NCBI RefSeq assembly: GCF_007197555.1 | Contig: NZ_CP041614.1 | Coordinates: 3,898,001 to 3,962,000 of the forward strand | Source: Shewanella psychropiezotolerans | Lineage (GTDB): Bacteria; Pseudomonadota; Gammaproteobacteria; Enterobacterales; Shewanellaceae | Direction: 5' to 3' | Length of the DNA: 64,000 bases | Part shown: piece by piece, positions 8,881-17,815 of the stretch | Numbering within the stretch: position 1 is the first letter of the stretch | Layout of the letters: every line of letters starts with the position of its first letter | The notes under the pieces: generated by a model | What the model was told of the DNA's origin: nothing | Database searches by the model: none | What the model saw: only the letters and a program-made list of their open reading frames with translations | Position numbers and translations under genes: made by a program

Positions 8881-10137
8881 CTAATCTCTTTGCAGGGCGA
8901 CAATCGGATCCAATTTAGCCGCCTTCTTGGCTGGGTAAAGGCCAAAACCCACACCGATAGTCATACACACTCCCAGCGCTAACACGATGGCGAAGGGAGA
9001 CCAGGCCACCGGCCAACCTGCGGCGGAAGAGATCACGAACGCCAACAACAAGCCCACACCTATGCCTATGACGCCGCCCGTTGCCGAGATGACGATACTC
9101 TCGATAAGAAACTGGCGGGCGATATCCTTACGCCTAGCCCCTAATGCCCTGAGCAAGCCTATCTCTCCGGTACGCTCCATGATGGTGGCCAACATGATAT
9201 TCATGATACCTATGCCGCCCACCAGCAAAGAGATCCCCGCCACACAAGCCATGACGATATTGAATATCTGTTGCGTCTTCTGATGTTGGGCCAGCAAGTC
9301 CGCCGGTACCACTATGTCATAATCTTTCTCGCCGCCATGACGACGACTGATCAGATGCCTCAAGCTCTTGGCCGCTAATGAAGGCTCGACCCCTTCAGCA
9401 AGTGACACCTTAAAGGCATCGAGCTCATCTTCCAGACTCTTAAAATTCATCTTTTTTAGAGCCGTGGCCAGAGGAATAAATACCTCATTGCGCTCTCCAC
9501 CCAGTTTGACGCCCTGAATCTTTGACTTACCATTCTGGGCATCGGTCAACACACCGACCACAGTGAACCACTGATGATTTATCTTGATCACACTGCCGAT
9601 AGCCTTTCCCTGTGGAAACAGGCTTCTGGCAGCTTCCGGGCCCAATACGGCAACTTGTCGATAATGGGCCTCATCTTTGGAATCGAAGGCGGCTCCCTCG
9701 CTCATTTTCAGGGCGCTCAAGTCAAAATAACTGGGCGTCACCCCTTTAACTTGGGCATCACTACGGCCTTCGAGGCTAAATAAGCTGAAAGTTTTGACCT
9801 GCTTCTCGGCGCTCCAGTTTTCCACGAAGGGTAAGGTATCTTTGGCACTCTCAACATCTCTGAGGCTCAAACCTATGCTGTGCTCTCGAATCGATTTAAG
9901 CGCTTCGCCATCCGATGTTCTGGCATTGACCACCAGGTTTCGGACCCCCATGGACTCGATCATCTTCAGCGCTTCTCGCTCCGCTCCCTCTCCCACACTC
10001 AACATGGCTATCACGGCGCCGACACCAAATATCATCCCCAGCAGGGTCAGAGCCGTGCGCAACTTGTGGTGGCGCATCTCATCGAAGGCTTGCTTAATCC
10101 CTTCGATATAAATCTTACTCTCATTGACTAAGCTCAT
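8881..10137 (-). CDS. MacB/FtsX-type ABC transporter permease
   Basis: 418 residues, the usual length for this family without a fused ATPase. An N-terminal transmembrane helix (about 22-45, LLGMIFGVGAVIAMLSVGEGAE) is followed by a large periplasmic MacB core domain. Three C-terminal helices follow, beginning with the conserved IVMACVAGISLLVGGIGIMN and containing ERTGEIGLLRALGARRKDI, the FtsX coupling motif. It is the last gene of a tightly packed operon (four-base overlap with the adaptor upstream) and should pair with the ATPase at its head. Such pumps move substrates from the periplasm through TolC-like channels by a mechanical stroke. The substrate cannot be told, and no outer-membrane factor gene is nearby. 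Confidence 0.9.
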   Translation of the reverse strand: MSLVNESKIYIEGIKQAFDEMRHHKLRTALTLLGMIFGVGAVIAMLSVGEGAEREALKMIESMGVRNLVVNARTSDGEALKSIREHSIGLSLRDVESAKDTLPFVENWSAEKQVKTFSLFSLEGRSDAQVKGVTPSYFDLSALKMSEGAAFDSKDEAHYRQVAVLGPEAARSLFPQGKAIGSVIKINHQWFTVVGVLTDAQNGKSKIQGVKLGGERNEVFIPLATALKKMNFKSLEDELDAFKVSLAEGVEPSLAAKSLRHLISRRHGGEKDYDIVVPADLLAQHQKTQQIFNIVMACVAGISLLVGGIGIMNIMLATIMERTGEIGLLRALGARRKDIARQFLIESIVISATGGVIGIGVGLLLAFVISSAAGWPVAWSPFAIVLALGVCMTIGVGFGLYPAKKAAKLDPIVALQRD

Positions 10138-11342
10138 ACTCGGCTCCTTTTTGGAGGCGTGGTAAGTGCGATCACATCGCCTTGGTTCAGCCCATCGGTG
10201 ATCACGGTTCGATTCAGGCTACGATGCCCAGGCGTCACTAGCTGTTTAATGAAACCTGCACTGGTCTTAAGGTAAACCCAATATTGGCCGTCTTTCTGAA
10301 ACAGAGCTTGATTAGGTACAGTCAGCACATCTTGCAGATTAAGCAGATGCACCTGGGCCTTTACTTGCCTGCCCGGCTGCATGATCGCCACTAAGGTTTT
10401 ATCCAGACTGATGGTAAATTGGAAATAGTTTACCGGACTGTCCTTCTCTTTAGGTTTAGCCAAAGCATCGACTTGGGTCACCTTACCGGTAAATGGCTTA
10501 TCCGGATAAGCATCCAGATAAACGGTCGCCGTCTTTCCTATGGCGAGACCCGCCGCCTCAGATTCCTGCACAAACAGTTTCGCCTGCATCACAGAGGTAT
10601 CGGGCAAGAGGCCGATGGAAAAACCTGACCACATCATGTCACCAACCACGGGAAACGAGCCATCCCATCCAGCCTGATAGACAAATAAGCCATCATGAGG
10701 GGCGATGATTTCCATCTGATTGAGGTTACTCTCATAACGGTTTATCTTGGCCGAGTGACCTTTCTGCCTGAGCTTTATCAACTCCTGCTCGGCAGCGGCC
10801 TGATCACCATGTTGATCTAGCCCCCAATCGAAATAATGCATCTTAGCGACAAGATAGTCTTGATTACGCATCTGATCGATAATCTCTATCTTGGTATAAA
10901 CGCGCTCATCTTCACTGAAGAAACGTTCGGCTAATTCTTTTTCTTCGCTAGTCACTCTGGTACCGGTTGAGAGTGTCTGACTGATCGTCTTGTCCTTCTC
11001 TGTCTGCATCTGACTATCGAACGTCAACTTGTCAAAATCGAACTGCTCCATCTTGAGGCGATAATTTTCGCGGGTGGGATCCATTCTGGCGACGACATCC
11101 CCCGCTTTGACTCGGCTGAAGTTATCCAAGATCCAGGCTAATGACTGTGGGCCACGTAATCCCGTCGGCACGATCACAGAGGTCGACTGGCTGGCTTCTA
11201 GTTCTCCGGTGGCCGGAATGTCGACCTTAAAGTCGGCTCGGCTCACATCCATGGTGAGTACACCGTCGCTGGCTTGTTGACTACAGCCCGCAATCCATAC
11301 CAAGCTAAAAACCAGTAAGCTATTTCTTAAACTAAACATCAT
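10134..11342 (-). CDS. HlyD-family periplasmic adaptor lipoprotein (third of three)
   Basis: 402 residues with a lipoprotein signal (MMFSLRNSLLVFSLVWIAGC, lipobox IAGC). The mature part has the adaptor order: barrel-sandwich lipoyl-like half, an alpha-helical hairpin in the middle (about 110-220, with many Glu, Lys and Gln), the second lipoyl half (IIAPHDGLFVYQAGWDGS), then beta-barrel and membrane-proximal domains. It overlaps both neighbours by four bases. It differs clearly in sequence from the two adaptors upstream, so it is not a recent duplicate. Its expected role is to bridge the MacB-type permease and an outer-membrane channel. Confidence 0.85.
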   Translation of the reverse strand: MMFSLRNSLLVFSLVWIAGCSQQASDGVLTMDVSRADFKVDIPATGELEASQSTSVIVPTGLRGPQSLAWILDNFSRVKAGDVVARMDPTRENYRLKMEQFDFDKLTFDSQMQTEKDKTISQTLSTGTRVTSEEKELAERFFSEDERVYTKIEIIDQMRNQDYLVAKMHYFDWGLDQHGDQAAAEQELIKLRQKGHSAKINRYESNLNQMEIIAPHDGLFVYQAGWDGSFPVVGDMMWSGFSIGLLPDTSVMQAKLFVQESEAAGLAIGKTATVYLDAYPDKPFTGKVTQVDALAKPKEKDSPVNYFQFTISLDKTLVAIMQPGRQVKAQVHLLNLQDVLTVPNQALFQKDGQYWVYLKTSAGFIKQLVTPGHRSLNRTVITDGLNQGDVIALTTPPKRSRV

Positions 11343-12538
11343 GGCAGTAATACCTCCTGACCCACATCAAGTCCGGTCTTTATTGATACCAGCTCTTTGC
11401 CTATGGTGCCTATGGTAACTGCTTGCTTAGACTCGCCAAATAAGTCAGGTAATAGTACATAAGCTTGACCGGACTCGTAATGAACGGCATCCAGTGACAA
11501 CAGGAGTTCCTGCTTCTCATTGGCGATATCGATGGCAATCTTTGCTGTCATACCGGGTCTCATCAAGTCGGTATCCGCTTCATCTATGCTGGCCACCGCA
11601 TCGAACACTACTAGGGGCACATCCTGATTTTTATGACGAAACACAGCCCCGAGTTCAATAATTTTCCCGTAAAAGACTTTATCAGGATTAGCATCCAGTC
11701 TTATTTTGAGTTGCTGACCTAACTTGACCCGACTCGCTTCGACCTCAGGTATGGTCATGTTCACCTGCATATGATTCAGATCCGGAATACTGAGTACCGC
11801 ATCCCCCATAAAAACAGACTGGCCTTCCTTAATCTTATTGCCTTGAGAATCATTACCGTATACCACCATGCCTTCACGGGGAGCGATTAACGTCAGGGAT
11901 TCAATTCCCTTTTTAAGCGCTGCGACTTCGGAGGAAAACTTTTGTCGATCCCCCTCTAACATGGCTTCTCTTTGTTTGGCACTCTGATTTTCAAGCTCTA
12001 TTTTTTGCTTGGTGAGTTGAACCTTGTCCTTGGCGATGACAGCATCCTTCTCATACTTAATTTTATCGATAACCGCGACAGTTTCATCAGACAGCTTAAA
12101 TTTACGCTCCGCTTTGTCGAAACTCATCTTAGCCTCGGCGAGATCTAGCCTCAGCTGCTCCAACTTTTTTGCATTTCGCAGTTTCGACGTTTCGATATCC
12201 TGCAAAGTCGCTTCCAACTTGGCCGTTTTGACCGATAGCCGTTGAGTCAGTTCGGAGGTATCGAGTTGAGCAACCATGTCCCCTTCTTGAACCAGAGAGC
12301 CTTCCGGTGCGAGCTGCTTAACCTGGTATTGCCACACCCTACGGATCGAAGGCGGCTTCATAGATACGGTATCGGCGGATACCAGCTCTCCGGTAGCCTC
12401 GATACTCTGTCTTAACACCCCTAGCTCCACGGAAGTCACCGGCGCCCCGGTACAGGCCGTTAGCAAGGATAGCGAAAGAACTAAGCTCGAAGGCCGCAAG
12501 AGACGCGATAGGTCTGAGATGTGAAATGTCTTGCTCAT
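11339..12538 (-). CDS. HlyD-family periplasmic adaptor lipoprotein (second of three)
   Basis: 399 residues. The N-terminal hydrophobic segment ends in lipobox LTAC (about residue 29), so the protein is predicted to be lipid-anchored. A lipoyl-like half (LVQEGDMVAQLDTSEL) is followed by a long charged helical hairpin (about 80-200) and the returning lipoyl half (LIAPREGMVVYGNDSQGNKIKEG). The later beta-barrel carries a VGQEV motif at its end. Start and stop overlap the flanking genes by four bases, indicating translational coupling. Together with its two neighbouring adaptors it suggests a mixed adaptor ring or alternative docking partners for one permease. Confidence 0.85.
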   Translation of the reverse strand: MSKTFHISDLSRLLRPSSLVLSLSLLTACTGAPVTSVELGVLRQSIEATGELVSADTVSMKPPSIRRVWQYQVKQLAPEGSLVQEGDMVAQLDTSELTQRLSVKTAKLEATLQDIETSKLRNAKKLEQLRLDLAEAKMSFDKAERKFKLSDETVAVIDKIKYEKDAVIAKDKVQLTKQKIELENQSAKQREAMLEGDRQKFSSEVAALKKGIESLTLIAPREGMVVYGNDSQGNKIKEGQSVFMGDAVLSIPDLNHMQVNMTIPEVEASRVKLGQQLKIRLDANPDKVFYGKIIELGAVFRHKNQDVPLVVFDAVASIDEADTDLMRPGMTAKIAIDIANEKQELLLSLDAVHYESGQAYVLLPDLFGESKQAVTIGTIGKELVSIKTGLDVGQEVLLP

Positions 12539-13584
12539 GATACGGCTCCGGTACTGACTAAAACACTCATGCCGGGAACGATCTTAATGTCTTCATCGGC
12601 CTCAAAACTCACCTCAACCTTGAACCAATTACTCTGACCCCAGGCTGGCTGTTTCTGCGCCTGGCGACCGATATCTTTAATACTGCCAGTAAATGGCTTC
12701 GCCGACTGGGAATCCAGTCTAAGTGTCACTTGAGTCCCCACGGCTAATTTATCGACATCGACCTCATTGACCCAAGCGACAACCTCTAGCTCTTCCATCG
12801 CTGGCACTCTTGCTATCTGCCGGCCAATCTGTACGGTATCACCGACGGCAAATTTCTTATTACTCCAGGGATCGCTACCATAGAGCACAGGGCCTTTTAT
12901 CTTGGCCTTTAGTTCGAGTTGCTCTAATCCGTTTAATGCTTGCGCTAGCTCTAATTGTGCACGGCGTCGGTCTATGGCTAATTGCGCCTTACTGGCGGCT
13001 TGTTTATCCAATACTTCTTTTAACGCCTGCTCGACTTTAGATAACTCGCTGCCTGCCAGCATCAAGTTAAATTGATGTTCAGCGTATTTTTTAGCAGCGA
13101 TATAATCCGCTGGCACATCGGCATCGAGCTGATTCTTCTCGAGTTCAGATTTTTTCTGTTTAACATCAAATTTGGCCTGCAACACACTGGCGGTAAGATC
13201 GATACTCAGGCTCTGCTCTTCGGCTGTGACCCGCAGCAGACTCGCCTCAAGTTGCTCGATCTGATTGGCAATTTGGCTCTTGTCGAAGATCACCACAGTC
13301 TGACCCGGTTCGGCAACTGAGCCCTCGGGCAACATCCACTGAATTTGATAACGCCAGGCATCACCGGCCTTCGGCACCATAAAGGATTGAGACTGCACCG
13401 AGGAGATCTGCCCGGTCAATAACAAGGTCTGTTCGCCTAGGTTGGCAACGCCTGAGCCTGATACACCAGGAGTTGCAGTGCTGAGACTGGCTTCCTCTGC
13501 CGCAATCAAATTAACCGGCAAAAAAAATGCAGCTATCAAAACAAATTTTGATAGCAATGAAGATAGATGAGAATTAGGCCGCAT
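12535..13584 (-). CDS. HlyD-family periplasmic adaptor protein (first of three)
   Basis: About 349 residues from the ATG at 13584, chosen because GAGGAG precedes it; the gene overlaps the end of the ATPase gene by 11 bases. It has a cleavable signal peptide (cleavage near LIAAEEA) and no lipobox, unlike the two downstream adaptors. The mature protein shows a lipoyl-like half ([19 protein letters not shown]), a helical hairpin (about 105-215), a second lipoyl half ([13 protein letters not shown]) and a beta-barrel segment ([15 protein letters not shown]). It is shorter than the usual adaptor by the membrane-proximal domain. Expected to work in the periplasm with the MacB-type permease. Confidence 0.82.
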   Translation of the reverse strand: MRPNSHLSSLLSKFVLIAAFFLPVNLIAAEEASLSTATPGVSGSGVANLGEQTLLLTGQISSVQSQSFMVPKAGDAWRYQIQWMLPEGSVAEPGQTVVIFDKSQIANQIEQLEASLLRVTAEEQSLSIDLTASVLQAKFDVKQKKSELEKNQLDADVPADYIAAKKYAEHQFNLMLAGSELSKVEQALKEVLDKQAASKAQLAIDRRRAQLELAQALNGLEQLELKAKIKGPVLYGSDPWSNKKFAVGDTVQIGRQIARVPAMEELEVVAWVNEVDVDKLAVGTQVTLRLDSQSAKPFTGSIKDIGRQAQKQPAWGQSNWFKVEVSFEADEDIKIVPGMSVLVSTGAVS

Positions 13585-14259
13585 AGACACCACGCTCCTC
13601 TATTTCTACGATATGACCATCCCGCATGCGGATCACCCGCTGGGCATAGGCTGCCACTTCCTCTTCGTGGGTTACTAAGATGATGGTTTGACCCGCCTTA
13701 TGCAACTCGGTGAATAGCTCCATGATCTCCACCGATGTCTTACTGTCCAGTGCTCCCGTAGGTTCATCGGCCAATAAAATAGCAGGTTTGTTCACCAGAG
13801 CCCGCGCGATGGCGACTCTTTGCCTTTGACCACCAGATAGCTGATTGGGTCTATGATCTTGACGTGAACCTAAGCCCACTCGCATCAAGAGCTCATTGGC
13901 ATAGCTGGTATCGTTATTGGGGGCGTTGCAAACCGTAAAGGTAACAGCACGTTTTGCAGCGCACTCATTCTAGGCAACAAGTGAAAACTCTGAAACACGA
14001 AACCTATGTCCTTATTTCGCACCGCGGATAGCGCATCATCATCCAGGCTGGCAACCTCTTGTTCATTGAGTTGATAGCTCCCCGAGCTAGGCTTGTCCAA
14101 ACAGCCGATGATGTTCATCAAGGTGGATTTACCCGAACCCGATGGCCCCATGATCGCCACAAACTCATTTTGTTTAATGGTAAAGTCGACCCCTCTGAGG
14201 GCAAAAACTGACGATTCGCCCATCTGATACTCTTTCGTTAATCCATTGACTTTTATCAT
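13574..14259 (-). pseudogene. ABC transporter ATPase of the MacB/LolD type, one-base frameshift
   Basis: Two overlapping frames together encode a complete ATPase of about 228 residues. The first has the Walker A motif GPSGSGKST and the Q-loop region [17 protein letters not shown]. The second has the signature [15 protein letters not shown], Walker B ILLADEP, D-loop GALD and the switch His in LVTHEEE. They are joined at a run of five Cs (sense strand, near 13920); six Cs would give a continuous frame through [19 protein letters not shown]. As read, the protein would lack its signature and Walker B motifs and be inactive. Everything downstream in the operon is intact, which argues for a recent event, a reversible tract or a sequencing error. 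Confidence 0.85.
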
Positions 14260-14687
14260 AATACTCTCTCACTTACACTCATATTCCGTCCCTAGAATTC
14301 AGTCATCGTTTTTATTTTGTACTAGGGCCAGTGCGCGACTAGTTTCTCTTATACCAATTGGTACTAGATTACAGAGTCCATCGAACTCATCAAGTTCAAT
14401 GATTATTTTAATTTCGATTATACAGTGCCCGACAAACGAGTGTGCAGGAAGTAGTTTTTTAGCTCTTGCAAGCGCTTACTGGCCCATGAAAGGGTATGCC
14501 AAAATCACATACCACTGCTCAATTCACTCTCATCAGACCAAGCATTGGCTGTATATAAATCAATAAATAATCCACATTCTAAAGAAGATGGATTATTTAC
14601 TTGGTAGCACCAAAGCAGTTGACGGTATTTTCGACTCGTATAGTGACACCCTTATCGCTTTGAAAAATCATCAACGTATTTTAGCAT
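14260..14687. other. Gene-less stretch upstream of the export operon
   Basis: No credible coding frame. It should hold the promoter of the minus-strand export operon. A perfect 12-base palindrome, TACCAATTGGTA, lies at 14352-14363, and related ATACCAAT strings occur elsewhere in the window (about 15590 and 29311), so it may be a dispersed intergenic motif and not an operator. Confidence 0.4.
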
Positions 14688-15401
14688 TTACATTTCAACA
14701 CCGTTAATAAAGGCGTTGATAAGAGTTGTTATTACTCCATTCTCAATTTCTTTTAATTGAACACCGTATTCGACGGCATACCATGTCTCCAGCCTTATCC
14801 TCTCTCTCAAGCCGTTATTTTTTGTGACAAAAATGTCAGATTCAAACTTACATGCTTTAAATTCACCAGCAGGAACTGTAACCGTCTCAAACCCTTTAAA
14901 TGTAATCGTTCTATCATATACGCTATCACTATCACTATCACTATCACTATCACTATCACTATCAAACCTAGTTACTGTCTGGCTATAAGATTCCCCTTTG
15001 TTGAGATCAAATGCAGATAATAATGCCGGCTTATAATCTGTTCTATTTCTTGGAGTAATACGCCCTAAAACAAAATGTGATTTTTCATTAATATCAATTC
15101 CTATATAAGTGTTTGTTACATCGGCGGAGGTTTCTTTCTTACTACGAATCAGAATTGCGTCACCCCCTCTATATATATCCCGCATCACTTCAAAGTTTGT
15201 TTTTACGTTGGAACCCTCACCAACTCGCCTGGTTAAAATATATTCCGTTCCATTTTTATACAAACCTTCATTAAAACAAACTGAAGCATTTGTAGTGAGG
15301 CCACCTCCAATTCCGATTTCTTTGAAAACTTCTTTTACGTCATCACTATTGCAGCCACCAAGTGCGGTGGCTAATACCAAAACTGACAATACTCTTTTCA
15401 T
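14688..15401 (-). CDS. Lipoprotein of unknown function with an Asp-Ser repeat
   Basis: 237 residues. The signal peptide ends in lipobox LGGC (residue 16), so it should be anchored to a membrane facing the periplasm or the cell surface. The body looks beta-rich, with a GFETVTVPAGEFKAC segment like those in lipid-binding or YceI-like folds, though I do not recognise the family. In the middle a tract of seven Asp-Ser pairs is encoded by a perfect hexanucleotide repeat. The gene stands alone between the export operon and the insertion-sequence relics and is AT-richer than the operon to its left, so it may belong to the accessory segment. Confidence 0.7.
   Translation of the reverse strand: MKRVLSVLVLATALGGCNSDDVKEVFKEIGIGGGLTTNASVCFNEGLYKNGTEYILTRRVGEGSNVKTNFEVMRDIYRGGDAILIRSKKETSADVTNTYIGIDINEKSHFVLGRITPRNRTDYKPALLSAFDLNKGESYSQTVTRFDSDSDSDSDSDSDSVYDRTITFKGFETVTVPAGEFKACKFESDIFVTKNNGLRERIRLETWYAVEYGVQLKEIENGVITTLINAFINGVEM
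14923..14964 (-). repeat. Perfect hexanucleotide microsatellite, seven copies, inside a lipoprotein gene
   Basis: The unit CTATCA (plus strand) is repeated seven times without a mismatch and encodes seven Asp-Ser pairs. Gain or loss of a unit keeps the frame and changes only the length of the acidic linker. Confidence 0.95.
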
Positions 15402-15680
15402 TTTATTTCCTACATTAATTTAATGTTACACCTTCTTAGTAAAGTGTCTGCATATAGCGAAAAGAACCCTACCGGAATAACTTTAGCCACGACCTTACTA
15501 ATTACGTTAAATCATATGTAAAAATAAACTACACTTGTCACATCAATGTAATATTTCACCCCTTATAGACTGAACTCTACACAGCCTTTTATACCAGAAT
15601 TTGGTAACGTTAATCATTTACAAAGAACAAGAACCAAGACATATATGGACGCTCCCGCTGGGTCAAGACATAAATCTCCC

Positions 15681-16175
15681 GGTTCTGTCGCAAACTGAGA
15701 TTTAACCGCTATAAATTAGGGAACGGACTTCCTCATATGCAACTATGCTGCTAATGAATAAAATTGTTCCCACGGAGTCATGTTTTAGTGATGTCCATTT
15801 GTCCCAGCTTAATCATTGACCAAAGCTCAACACCAGCCAGTGTCGACTCCGCACCTTCCTAAGATTTCCATCCTAGACATTGATGCATTTTTCCCTTCAC
15901 TTTGCGATGGCTTTATTCGACGATCTTATTAAGATATTTTACCGATAATGCCTCGATCATTAACAGCATATATCCAGATAACCAAAGGCGAACATTGACA
16001 GTAGCTAATGCCGCCGCTCGTATCAATCACAACTTTATTTGGCAAACCGCTACTGTTTGTTGCTTTATCTAAAAAGGCCCTAGCCACTTTCTCATCATGG
16101 GCCTCGCTTAAGTAAAAAATAAATAATGTCACCATATTTATCGACAGCGCGATAAAACGTTGTTGATCAAATGCT
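15681..16175 (-). mobile_element. IS6-family insertion sequence relic, C-terminal half with terminal repeat
   Basis: On the minus strand, decayed frames read YRAVDKYGDIIYFLL, then SEAHDEKVARAFLDKATNS, SGLPNKVVID, and further on HRKVKGKMHQCLGWKS and ESTLAGVELWSMIK. These are pieces of an IS6-family DDE transposase from mid-catalytic domain to C terminus, interrupted by frameshifts and stops. The left boundary is the inverted-repeat-like GGTTCTGTCGCAAA at 15681-15694. The N-terminal half is missing here; a matching N-terminal piece in the same orientation lies at 23507-23743. Confidence 0.8.
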
Positions 16176-16211
16176 TACTATAGACGCAGCGGTTCCAAGG
16201 GTTTGGGCTAA

Positions 16212-16923
16212 CTAGGCAACTTGTTTCCTAATTGGCATTCCTAGTTCTATGACTTTGTTAATTGCTTTTACACCCGCTAAAGCTTCACCTACCTGAGCGT
16301 TATAGTCGCGCAGGCTAAGTTTCAGGCTAGTCAGCTGCTTATATCGATACATCGCTGTTTCAGATAGTGACCTTTGATGATAATCATTGTCCTGTTTCCA
16401 TTGCGCTAATTGGTTACTCTTGAGCGCTTTTACCGCTTCGTTGCGAGGATGCCCGTCCTCCCAATATCCTGCATTACTTCTTGGCGGGATCGTGGATTTG
16501 TAACCTTTTCTATGAAGTAACTTATGGCACGCTTTGGCGTCATATCCGCCATCAGCAGAAACTTGTTTAATCTGTCTTCTTAATGGCTTGAGTAATGTGG
16601 GTAACACTTCATAATCAGCAACGTTAACCAGTGAGACTTCTGCTGCCACGACTTCATGAGTATTCGCATCCACAGCAAGATGTAGTTTGTGCCAAGTACG
16701 GCATTTTTCTTTACCGTGTTTACGGGTTTTCCATTCTCCTTCGCCGTAAACTTTGAGGCCCGTTGAATCAATCACTACATGTGCCACTGAACCACGACCA
16801 CGGCGACCGTGATGCTCAGAGCAACACCAAGAGCTAATGACTTGTTCATCAATCCAAACCTCGATTGACCAATGCCTTGTTGTACTGAGACCAATTGGTC
16901 ATTTTACGCTTAGCTTTACCCAT
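16212..16923 (-). mobile_element. IS5-family (IS903-like) transposase relic
   Basis: An open frame of 191 codons (16212-16787) gives VIDSTGLKVYGEGEWK, SADGGYDAKACH, IPPRSNAGYW and the Y-R-E-type segment ETAMYRYKQL, the catalytic half of an IS5-family DDE transposase. Upstream, MGKAKRKMTNWSQYNKALVNRG begins the normal N terminus at 16923, but a short deletion breaks the frame, and about 60 residues usually found between NRG and VIDSTG are missing. The element is therefore inactive. I could not define both terminal repeats; GCTTTGTCC on the minus strand at about 16996-17004 may be part of one. Confidence 0.8.
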
Positions 16924-16985
16924 CTTGATGTTTCCGATTACCACATTGGGAGATCAGCGAACTGAAAAAGGTCACTCGATTTAGG

Positions 16986-17160
16986 AAACTAGGCCCGGAC
17001 AAAGCACTGATGGTGCTAAGAAATAATCAAAATCGCTTTGGGCTGAGCCATCGCCTTTGTAGCGAATAGGCAGATCTGCGCCAGAATAATTCCCTCGACC
17101 TGTGACTGTGTCATTAAAGGCATTTAAGCACTCTTCATTGGTTACCGAATCATATCTGCA
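16986..17160 (-). other. Unidentified coding-like fragment between two relics
   Basis: One minus-strand frame stays open for about 58 codons without a start codon. It includes VTNEECLNAFNDTVTGRG and YKGDGSAQSDFDYFLAPS, with protein-like composition. I do not recognise it. It is probably the C-terminal remnant of a gene cut by the neighbouring insertion events. Confidence 0.3.
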
Positions 17161-17185
17161 CGCTCAATAAGGGTCCGACTCCCGG

Positions 17186-17733
17186 TTAATCTAAGCTTGG
17201 AGCGATGGAATAAACCAGTAATGATTCACCCGCTTCATCTTGCAGCAGATAGCATTTAAAACCATAGAGGGCGCCCAGCGAGCCTAAAGTGAGGATAGCT
17301 GAGTGCTCTGAGATATCTAGCCCTTTACCGGCTGGTTCGACGTCAACGATTTTTACCTCGCTATCATCCAAAAATGCAGTGAACAGGTCGATATCATCAC
17401 CGTCTACACAGGCAGTGATGATTCGAGAATTTTTTGAATTTTTGTTGGAACAGCTCTCTGACCTCATGGCCGATAATACTTTGAAAATCACGCACCATCT
17501 TAGAGAAAGGATGTGGGCCAACAACAGAGCCAATAACGTAGAAATAATCTTTGGGGAATACCTTAGTGACAGACACCAGCTTACAGCCTAAGATTTTCAT
17601 CTTAGTGACATAAGGATGCTCTTTCTCTATATCGACCTGACCCATATGGATTTCACTAGGGATCCCCTCCAGCGCGCAAGCAGTGGCTAGTGCGACACAG
17701 TGTTAACCGGCACCGGTGTCGGCAATCACCTTT
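17186..17733 (-). pseudogene. Decayed internal fragment of a tryptophan synthase beta chain (trpB) gene
   Basis: Broken minus-strand frames read [54 protein letters not shown], then after a frameshift FLDDSEVKIVDVEPAGKGLD and LGALYGFKCYLLQDEAGES. This is the order of the TrpB middle region. An in-frame stop follows ADTGAG, the PLP-phosphate loop GGGSN is degraded to GDDID, and both the N-terminal part with the catalytic lysine and the C terminus are absent. No other trp genes are nearby. It is a non-functional relic, probably carried in or left behind by the mobile elements. Confidence 0.8.
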
Positions 17734-17815
17734 TCCTTATGTATAACAGGTGACATTCAGATGACAATTGGGTAGCTAAAGCTACTATACTGACTCGACA
17801 TATACACGCATAGTG

